From: Ignavibacteriota bacterium
GTDB taxonomy: Bacteria; Bacteroidota; UBA10030; UBA6906
Assembly (NCBI GenBank): GCA_003161755.1
Contig: PMNP01000032.1
Coordinates: forward strand, 7,057 to 13,897
Length of the DNA: 6,841 bases
Reading direction: 5' to 3'
Shown: positions 1 through 5,098 of the stretch, piece by piece
How the letters are laid out: each line of letters begins with the position of its first letter
How positions within the stretch are numbered: position 1 is the first letter of the stretch
Position numbers and translations under genes: made by a program
Notes under the pieces: generated by a model
Databases searched by the model: none
The model's input: the letters and a program-made list of their open reading frames with translations, nothing else
What the model was told of the DNA's origin: nothing

Positions 1-533
1 GACACATATACCCGGAAGTATGGGAGCATGAACGTCCCCTGGACAACCCTGGCGGAGCTCGAATCTACAGATGCTGCGACAACCGTGGTGGGGATTTGTC
101 GGCACACTTCTTCGGCGTGACTCGGTCCCGAAAGAGTGACGATCCGGTTTGCCGGCCATTCAGGAAGAGCATCATGTAGCATCTGGGACATCGTCATCAG
201 CGTTCCATTTTCGATACCCTTCGCCACATTCACCACAATTGCTCCCGGTGCGGAATCAGGGTTCAGATTCAACACCACGCTCCGGAGGTGTTGGGATGGC
301 ACGGCTGTGACAATCATGTTCGCGCCACGCACTGCCTCAGCGAGATCGGAGGTGATCGCCAAGCCATCAGGGATTGTGATCCCGGGGAGGAATCCCGGGT
401 TCTCGCGGGTGGTCAGCATCACTTCTGTGTCGCGTGGAGAGAAACTCCAGAGGATCACATTGTGGGAATTCTGCAGAAGGAGAATGGAAAGCGTTGTGCC
501 CCAACTCCCTGCTCCTAAGACGGCAATTCGCAT
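1..533 (-). CDS. gpsA: Glycerol-3-phosphate dehydrogenase [NAD(P)+], N-terminal half (cut by window edge)
   Basis: Cytoplasmic enzyme that reduces dihydroxyacetone phosphate to sn-glycerol-3-phosphate with NAD(P)H, supplying the backbone for phospholipids. The 177 codons visible begin MRIAVLGAGSWGT, the Rossmann dinucleotide-binding glycine motif (residues 7-12) right at the N-terminus, which fixes the start at 533 although no clear Shine-Dalgarno precedes it. Further family signatures are ENPGFLPG (44-51), VTAVPSQHLRSV (75-86), the conserved VAKGIE (103-108) and LSGPSHAEEV (134-143). The family is usually about 330 residues, so roughly the last 150, including the substrate-binding C-terminal helical domain and its catalytic lysine, lie beyond the left edge. 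The reading frame is open to base 1. It lies 38 bases downstream of plsY, whose product uses glycerol-3-phosphate, so the two are probably cotranscribed. Identification is secure; completeness cannot be judged. Confidence 0.96.
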   Translation of the reverse strand, partial: MRIAVLGAGSWGTTLSILLLQNSHNVILWSFSPRDTEVMLTTRENPGFLPGITIPDGLAITSDLAEAVRGANMIVTAVPSQHLRSVVLNLNPDSAPGAIVVNVAKGIENGTLMTMSQMLHDALPEWPANRIVTLSGPSHAEEVCRQIPTTVVAASVDSSSARVVQGTFMLPYFRVYV

Positions 534-571
534 AGAGAATGGTACAGGAGATACGTCGGTTGATTACATTG

Positions 572-1249
572 TTAGCTGCGAACGGGAGTCGAACTCCGGG
601 AAAAACGGATTCGGTTCTCCGTTCCTTTGACAAGACGCTTGATGTTCGTCCTGTGCGTAAAGATGATCAGGAGGGAAATGGCAATGCTAAAGAAGATGAG
701 GGTGTGATAACCTTCGATCTCCACGAGAAAAACATTCTCGCGGAAGAACATTGTCAGGGGGAACGTAACGGCGGCACTCAGCGAACCAAGGGACACATAA
801 TGGGAAACAAGAAATACGATTGCGAACACTCCGAACGACACCGCCACTTCCAGCGGTGCGATGCCGATCAGCATCCCAGCAGCTGTGGCAATCCCCTTCC
901 CACCGCGGAATCCTGCAAACAGCGTCCAAATGTGCCCCAGGATGGCCGCACAGCCGGCAATAATTTGCACAACCGTGAAGTCGTCGAAGGGCGTGCTGTT
1001 TTCAAAGGGAATTGAGCCATACATCAGGCGGGCCAGGACCATGGTCGCGACCAACCCCTTGGCCATATCCACCAAAATGACCAGGGTCCCAATTTTCCAG
1101 CCCAAAACTCTGATCACGTTGGTCCCACCCGCATTCCCGCTCCCGTACTGACGGATATCTATCCCACGACTTATGCGAGCAACGATAATGCTCGTGGGAA
1201 TGGAGCCCACCAGATAGCTGAGAACGGCGATTATTGCGACTGGAAGCAT
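572..1249 (-). CDS. plsY: Acyl-phosphate:glycerol-3-phosphate acyltransferase PlsY
   Basis: Inner-membrane enzyme that transfers an acyl group from acyl phosphate to sn-glycerol-3-phosphate, giving lysophosphatidic acid, the first acylation in phospholipid synthesis. The 225-residue protein is of normal or slightly long family length (about 200). It shows GSIPTS (15-20), the conserved GSGNAGGTNVIR (37-48), the DMAKG turn (61-65), GHIWTLFAGFRGGKG (105-119) that forms the glycine-rich phosphate-binding loop, SLGSLSA (153-159) and the C-terminal HRTNIKRLVKGTE signature (199-211). Hydrophobic segments are near 2-24, 52-74, 92-112, 126-150 and 180-198. Threonine stands at 109 where many homologues have proline; I believe related FCB-group sequences share this. 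The start at 1249 follows a GAGGA ribosome-binding site at about 1254-1258. It lies between ispD and gpsA, and gpsA makes its acceptor substrate. Confidence 0.96.
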   Translation of the reverse strand: MLPVAIIAVLSYLVGSIPTSIIVARISRGIDIRQYGSGNAGGTNVIRVLGWKIGTLVILVDMAKGLVATMVLARLMYGSIPFENSTPFDDFTVVQIIAGCAAILGHIWTLFAGFRGGKGIATAAGMLIGIAPLEVAVSFGVFAIVFLVSHYVSLGSLSAAVTFPLTMFFRENVFLVEIEGYHTLIFFSIAISLLIIFTHRTNIKRLVKGTENRIRFSRSSTPVRS

Positions 1250-1253
1250 TGTA

Positions 1254-1258
1254 TCCTC
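1254..1258 (-). promoter_or_regulatory. Ribosome-binding site of plsY
   Basis: On the minus strand GAGGA lies 4 bases before the plsY ATG. It is a purine-rich Shine-Dalgarno match and supports the start at 1249. Confidence 0.55.
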
Positions 1259-1272
1259 AGAGTGAAACGATC

Positions 1273-1302
1273 AAGATACTGAAACATATCAAATGCCTTC
1301 AA
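1273..1302 (-). promoter_or_regulatory. Possible sigma70-like promoter for plsY-gpsA
   Basis: The 85-base gap between the ispD stop and the plsY start is A+T-rich compared with its surroundings. On the minus strand it contains TTGAAG (1297-1302) and, 18 bases later, TATCTT (1273-1278), a modest match to -35 and -10 boxes. Transcription would then start about 17 bases before the plsY ATG. The heptamer CTTGATC occurs twice in this gap, once on each side of the -35 match. The match is imperfect and the sigma-factor preference of this organism is unknown, so this is only a candidate. The alternative is read-through from ispD. Confidence 0.25.
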
Positions 1303-1334
1303 GAAGATCAAGGGCGAGAGATGCCTATTCTGGG

Positions 1335-2054
1335 TCAGTCTGGGCCATTTTCCGTCTTCATAAACAGGACTGCGATCTTCAGATCCTCTTTGGTGGTAAT
1401 TTTGATGTTGCGGGCTGTCGATGGAACGATCCGCACCTGCTTGCCGAGCTTCAGGATGAGCGATGCTTCATCTGTTCCTACAAAACCTGATCGTTGGGCT
1501 CTCTTGTGCGCGCGAACCAGAAGTGTTCGCCGGAAACCCTGCGGCGTCTGAACATTCCATAGTCGGCTCCGGTCGAGTGCTTTGGTAAACGTTTGCGGCT
1601 TCCCTTCCCACAGAATCGTGTCGAGCGAGGGAACTGCGGCAACGGCGGCGCCCCAGCGAACGGCCGCGGCAACAACCTGGGATATAAGTGCTCCCTCCAC
1701 AAAGGGGCGCACTGCATCATGGACGAGGACAATCGAGTTTTGAACGTCGACAGCACACAGTCCAGCCCAAACCGATGCTTGCCTGCTTGCCCCCCCTTCC
1801 ACAACCGCCCTAACTTTCGAGACCTTTGCCTTATCCACCATGCTCTGAATTCGCCGGAGGTGGGCAGCAGAACCGACAATCACGATATCCGCAACATCCG
1901 GGTGCGCGGCAAACACCCGGATGGTATGCAGGAGGATTGGGGCATTAATCAGACGAAGAAACTGCTTTGGCGTCTTTGCACCAAACCTGGATCCTGAACC
2001 CCCGGCAGGGATAATGACAGCGACTCTCGGATTCTTGGAGCGCAGCGAAGTCAT
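1335..2054 (-). CDS. ispD: 2-C-methyl-D-erythritol 4-phosphate cytidylyltransferase IspD
   Basis: Cytoplasmic enzyme of the MEP (non-mevalonate) isoprenoid pathway. It joins CTP and methylerythritol 4-phosphate to give CDP-methylerythritol and pyrophosphate. The 239-residue length is normal. The nucleotide-binding loop PAGGSGSRFG (16-25), followed by KTPKQF (27-32), supplies R23 and K30, which correspond to the catalytic Arg20 and Lys27 of the E. coli enzyme. Other family signatures are GGASRQASVWAGL (87-99), VHDAVRPFV (111-119), the SLDTI segment, LWNVQTPQGF, GTDEASL and a C-terminal NIKITTKEDL. The ATG at 2054 overlaps the permease stop as ATGA, implying translational coupling; a weak AGGG lies some 11 bases upstream. 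No IspF domain is fused at the C-terminus, so the next-but-one MEP step must be encoded elsewhere. Confidence 0.97.
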   Translation of the reverse strand: MTSLRSKNPRVAVIIPAGGSGSRFGAKTPKQFLRLINAPILLHTIRVFAAHPDVADIVIVGSAAHLRRIQSMVDKAKVSKVRAVVEGGASRQASVWAGLCAVDVQNSIVLVHDAVRPFVEGALISQVVAAAVRWGAAVAAVPSLDTILWEGKPQTFTKALDRSRLWNVQTPQGFRRTLLVRAHKRAQRSGFVGTDEASLILKLGKQVRIVPSTARNIKITTKEDLKIAVLFMKTENGPD

Positions 2055-3901
2055 GGTTTAGTCGGCCCTATTTCCCGTCGTCCGAAGTGCTCTATGACGA
2101 AGGTGAACTCCGGAAACATCTTTGGCAGCCGCATGATACTGAATACCATCACGCCAATGGAGAAACGATCAATCCACGACGATAGAGGCCACCCGAAGTG
2201 TATGACAAACTGCGTATCAGGAAGATCGTACCGCAGCACATCAAGCAGACCGGTGATGCTCTCGAACAAGGAGTTAGAACTGGCAAATCTGAAGTGGTGC
2301 AGCCCCGCCCGTGCCGGAATCCCCGCCCTTGGGGAATAGAAGGATACGAACACTTCATGAGGATTCGATACTTCTCCTCCCTCGAGTGGTCGCTTGAAAT
2401 AAATGTGTACCGGACTGTCTGAGGGCATTTCCGCGAGGGCGAAGACCATCTGGAGGGGGCTATCGATTTGCGCCACCTGGATGTTTTCCGGGGCACGGTG
2501 GCGAGCTACGCGGAATCCGACAAAAAGGAAGAACATCGATGAAGCCGCCCATAACGCAAGGCCATACGGTTTTGTGGCAGAGAGATAAATCAGGCAGGCA
2601 AAAAGGATGATGAAGATGATCAGGGTTCCGACCCGGGACGTGTGGTAGTCACGGATCTCCTTTGTGCCGGTGAAGTATCGGTAGATGAGAAGACTGCCCA
2701 TGTTGATCGTAAAACTTGCCACCAGCCCCAGGGCATACATTTCTGCCAGCATCCTCTGACTGCCGCTGGTAAGGATGATGATGATGGAAAAGAATGTGGC
2801 GCTGAGAATATGGATGCGATAGAGGGACTGCCGGCTGTTGGTGCGGATGATCCATTCGAAATTGTATCGATGGGCAACACGCTCCATGAGCTCGCTTGAG
2901 GCAACATACGCGGTATTCACCGCCATAATCAGCGCGATGCTTGCGGTAACGCCGACGATCGCACCGAAAGGAATGCCGTTCAACCGCGCCGCAAACTGCG
3001 TCAGAAGATCGGTCTCGTGCTCCGTGGGATTAAGGTTTGACCCCAGGACCAACGCCGAAATGAGCGGCGTGAATATGCCTATCGTCAGGGCCAGAAACAC
3101 ATAGGCGCGCCCAATATCCCGCCAGCTTTTGACCAGCCCGGCGGTTTGCACCACCGATTCGATGCCTGAATACGCGAGAATGCAACTGGCGATACCAATG
3201 ACAAGGTAGGTAAAGCCTCCTATGGGACCGCGCTGATACATATGTTCGGCGGCAGACCCGAAGCTCTGCCCCATGATAAGCCACGAGGCACCGGTACTTT
3301 CAAACAGCGCGGAGACCAATAGCGTCACGAGCACCAGCGCCACAAAAAAGAAAATGGCGAAGGTGAACCGTGCATTTTCCTTAATCCCGAGGATATTCAG
3401 ACCAGCGATTCCCCAGACAATGCCGAACATGATGAAAAATTTCACCACATCCGGAATGGGCAGAACCGTCAGGCCATTCTCAACGGCGCTCACCGTGGAA
3501 ATACAAGCCGTGAGGACATAATCCACGATGATGGATGCCACAGCGATAAAGGAGAGGGTCGGTCCCAGTACGAGATAGGAAAACGAATACACGCCGCCCC
3601 CCTTGATGCCATGGTGCTCAAGGATCTCGGCGATCTCCACCATGCGTGTGGAAAGGAACCGCATGAGCAGAGAGGTGATGGCAATAAACGCGATGGCCTG
3701 TATCCCTATGAACCGATAGGCCTCACTCGGCGCATAGAAAATGGACGTCAACTCGTCCATCAAGGTAATGACAGCGATGGAAAGCCAAGTCAGCCACCAC
3801 CGGCCTTCGCTCAAAAACGACAGCAGATTTTTCTTTCTGTACAGCCAGACAAAAACACTGACTATCGCCGTATTAACCAAGACCAGCAGAAGGAGCTTCA
3901 T
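2051..3901 (-). CDS. APC-superfamily permease with C-terminal soluble domain
   Basis: Membrane protein of 616 residues, related to amino acid/polyamine/organocation (APC) transporters. Substrate is unknown. About 13 hydrophobic segments are visible: an extra one at 3-21, then roughly 34-55, 62-84, 104-136 (long, may hold more than one), 152-172, 178-200, 226-248, 266-288, 311-337, 364-380, 385-408, 424-442 and 447-464. The first core helix contains MDELTSIFYAPSEA (48-61), resembling the unwound TM1 region of YdaO/KimA-like APC proteins. GGGVYSFSYLVLGP (101-114) and IVDYVLTACIS (125-135) match the conserved APC stretch. Residues from about 465 to 616 are mostly soluble and I do not recognise a domain there. 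The start at 3901 places a hydrophobic helix at the very N-terminus; a GGA lies about 7 bases upstream. The stop overlaps ispD by 4 bases. A potassium or amino acid substrate is possible, but neither is shown. Confidence 0.85.
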   Translation of the reverse strand: MKLLLLVLVNTAIVSVFVWLYRKKNLLSFLSEGRWWLTWLSIAVITLMDELTSIFYAPSEAYRFIGIQAIAFIAITSLLMRFLSTRMVEIAEILEHHGIKGGGVYSFSYLVLGPTLSFIAVASIIVDYVLTACISTVSAVENGLTVLPIPDVVKFFIMFGIVWGIAGLNILGIKENARFTFAIFFFVALVLVTLLVSALFESTGASWLIMGQSFGSAAEHMYQRGPIGGFTYLVIGIASCILAYSGIESVVQTAGLVKSWRDIGRAYVFLALTIGIFTPLISALVLGSNLNPTEHETDLLTQFAARLNGIPFGAIVGVTASIALIMAVNTAYVASSELMERVAHRYNFEWIIRTNSRQSLYRIHILSATFFSIIIILTSGSQRMLAEMYALGLVASFTINMGSLLIYRYFTGTKEIRDYHTSRVGTLIIFIILFACLIYLSATKPYGLALWAASSMFFLFVGFRVARHRAPENIQVAQIDSPLQMVFALAEMPSDSPVHIYFKRPLEGGEVSNPHEVFVSFYSPRAGIPARAGLHHFRFASSNSLFESITGLLDVLRYDLPDTQFVIHFGWPLSSWIDRFSIGVMVFSIMRLPKMFPEFTFVIEHFGRREIGPTKP

Positions 3902-3963
3902 TCAAATCCGCAACGCTATGGGACGAAGTGACGGATAACAGGAAAACAGCAACGATGACAACT

Positions 3964-5001
3964 TCAGAGAATCAACGTCGCATCCCCATAGCTAAAGAAC
4001 CGATAGCCTTCCTTGATGGCCTTTTTGTAGGCTTTCATAACGAGATCACGCCCGCCAAACGCGGCAGCCATCATCAGGAGTGTTGACTCAGGCATGTGAA
4101 AATTGGTGATGAGCTTGTCGGCGATCTTGAAATCGTAAGGGGGAAATATGAACTTGTCAGTCCAGCCCATATTCCCTTTCAAGTGCCCGTCCGTTGTCAC
4201 GCTCGATTCCACGGCTCTCGCAGTGCTTGTGCCGCAGACGAACACGTTTCCCCTGTTGTCGATGGTCTTGTTGACCACTGTCGCCGTTTCCTCCGGGATC
4301 TCATAATAATCAGAGTCCATCTTGTGTTTCGTCAGGTCCTCCACTTCCACCGGACGGAACGAACCGAGTCCGATATGGAGGACGACAGGCACGATCTGTA
4401 CGCCTTTCCGTTTGAGTTGCGTCAGCAGGCGCTTCGTGAAATGGAGCCCGGCTGTTGGAGCTGCGACGGCACCGATGCGTTCCGCAAACACTGTCTGGTA
4501 CGCATCCTTGTCTTTCTCGGTCGCTTCACGCTTGATATAGTACGGAAGCGGCATCCGTCCTATTCGTTCGATGGTTTTGAAGAAATCGCCGGTCGCATTG
4601 AAACGGACCGTACGTCCTCTCGAAGTCGTGTTATCGATAACTTCGCACCACATACGCCCGTCATCGAAGAAGATCTTGTTGCCGATCCTCACTTTTCGCG
4701 CCGGGTCAACGATGACGGCCCAGATATTATCCTCCTTGTTCAGTTCACGGAGGAGGAATACCTCGATCTTCGCATTGGTCTTTTCCTTCCTGCCCATCAA
4801 CCTTGCAGGAAAGACCTTCGTTTGGTTCACGATCAGACAATCACCCTTTTTGAAAAACTGACCGATCTCAGAAAACCTTATGTTGGAGATTGACCCATCG
4901 GCTCGGTTCACGACCATGAGCCGGGCGTTATCTCTCGGGTTGGCCGGATGCTTCGCAATGAGGTTTCTGGGAAGAGGGTATCGAAAGTCAGACAGCTTCA
5001 T
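3964..5001 (-). CDS. queA: S-adenosylmethionine:tRNA ribosyltransferase-isomerase QueA
   Basis: Cytoplasmic enzyme of queuosine synthesis. It transfers and isomerises the ribosyl group of S-adenosylmethionine onto preQ1 at position 34 of GUN-anticodon tRNAs, giving epoxyqueuosine. The 345 residues match the family's usual 340-355. Signatures in order are MKLSDFRYPLP (1-11), IAKHPANPRDNARLMV (15-30), VNQTKVFPARL (58-68), MPLPYYIKR (150-158), YQTVFAERIGAVAAPTAGLHF (split here as 168-177 and 178-188), LHIGLGSFRPV (208-218), CGTSTARAVES (256-266), NFHMPESTLLM (300-310) and FFSYGDATLI (335-344). I chose the ATG at 5001 because AAAGGAG precedes it at ideal spacing and homologues start MKLSDF. The frame stays open upstream to 5094 but passes through the hairpin and resembles no protein. 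It lies 62 bases upstream of the permease gene. Confidence 0.97.
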   Translation of the reverse strand: MKLSDFRYPLPRNLIAKHPANPRDNARLMVVNRADGSISNIRFSEIGQFFKKGDCLIVNQTKVFPARLMGRKEKTNAKIEVFLLRELNKEDNIWAVIVDPARKVRIGNKIFFDDGRMWCEVIDNTTSRGRTVRFNATGDFFKTIERIGRMPLPYYIKREATEKDKDAYQTVFAERIGAVAAPTAGLHFTKRLLTQLKRKGVQIVPVVLHIGLGSFRPVEVEDLTKHKMDSDYYEIPEETATVVNKTIDNRGNVFVCGTSTARAVESSVTTDGHLKGNMGWTDKFIFPPYDFKIADKLITNFHMPESTLLMMAAAFGGRDLVMKAYKKAIKEGYRFFSYGDATLIL

Positions 5002-5009
5002 AGAGACGG

Positions 5010-5016
5010 CTCCTTT
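5010..5016 (-). promoter_or_regulatory. Ribosome-binding site deciding the queA start
   Basis: AAAGGAG on the minus strand ends 8 bases before the ATG at 5001. It is the strongest Shine-Dalgarno match in the window and rules in favour of this start over the in-frame ATG at 5094. Confidence 0.75.
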
Positions 5017-5042
5017 ATCGACATGCAGAAGAATTCCCCGTG

Positions 5043-5070
5043 CCCCGGATCCCGTTTTGGGGATCCGGGG
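5043..5070 (-). terminator. Perfect 11-bp hairpin between ppdK and queA, possible terminator
   Basis: CCCCGGATCCC (5043-5053) is exactly complementary in reverse to GGGATCCGGGG (5060-5070), with a 6-base loop. It lies 28 bases after the ppdK stop and about 41 bases before the queA start, where a terminator for ppdK would be expected. No run of U follows the stem in either direction, so it is not a classical intrinsic terminator. It could instead be a 3'-end stabilising or processing stem, a factor-assisted terminator or a dispersed intergenic palindrome. Confidence 0.4.
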
Positions 5071-5098
5071 ACGGAAGGAAATTTGCCACAGCATCAGA

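Noticed and set aside
381..401. CCCGGG-containing inverted sequence resembling the intergenic palindrome
   Set aside because: It lies inside conserved gpsA coding sequence (the PGFLPG region), so the codons explain it.
136..630. Plus-strand frames opposite gpsA and across the gpsA-plsY gap
   Set aside because: The minus strand here encodes unmistakable GpsA motifs running off the left edge; the plus-strand frames are shadows.
3902..3963. Possible promoter or terminator in the queA-permease gap
   Set aside because: I see no convincing stem-loop with a U-run and no good pair of promoter boxes in these 62 bases; the genes may simply be cotranscribed.
4096..4893. Plus-strand open frame of 265 codons opposite queA
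   Set aside because: It is antisense to conserved QueA motifs, resembles no protein family I know, and fits a shadow frame.
5002..5094. N-terminal extension of QueA to an ATG at 5094
   Set aside because: The extra 31 codons run through the palindrome, match nothing in QueA, and a strong Shine-Dalgarno marks the ATG at 5001.
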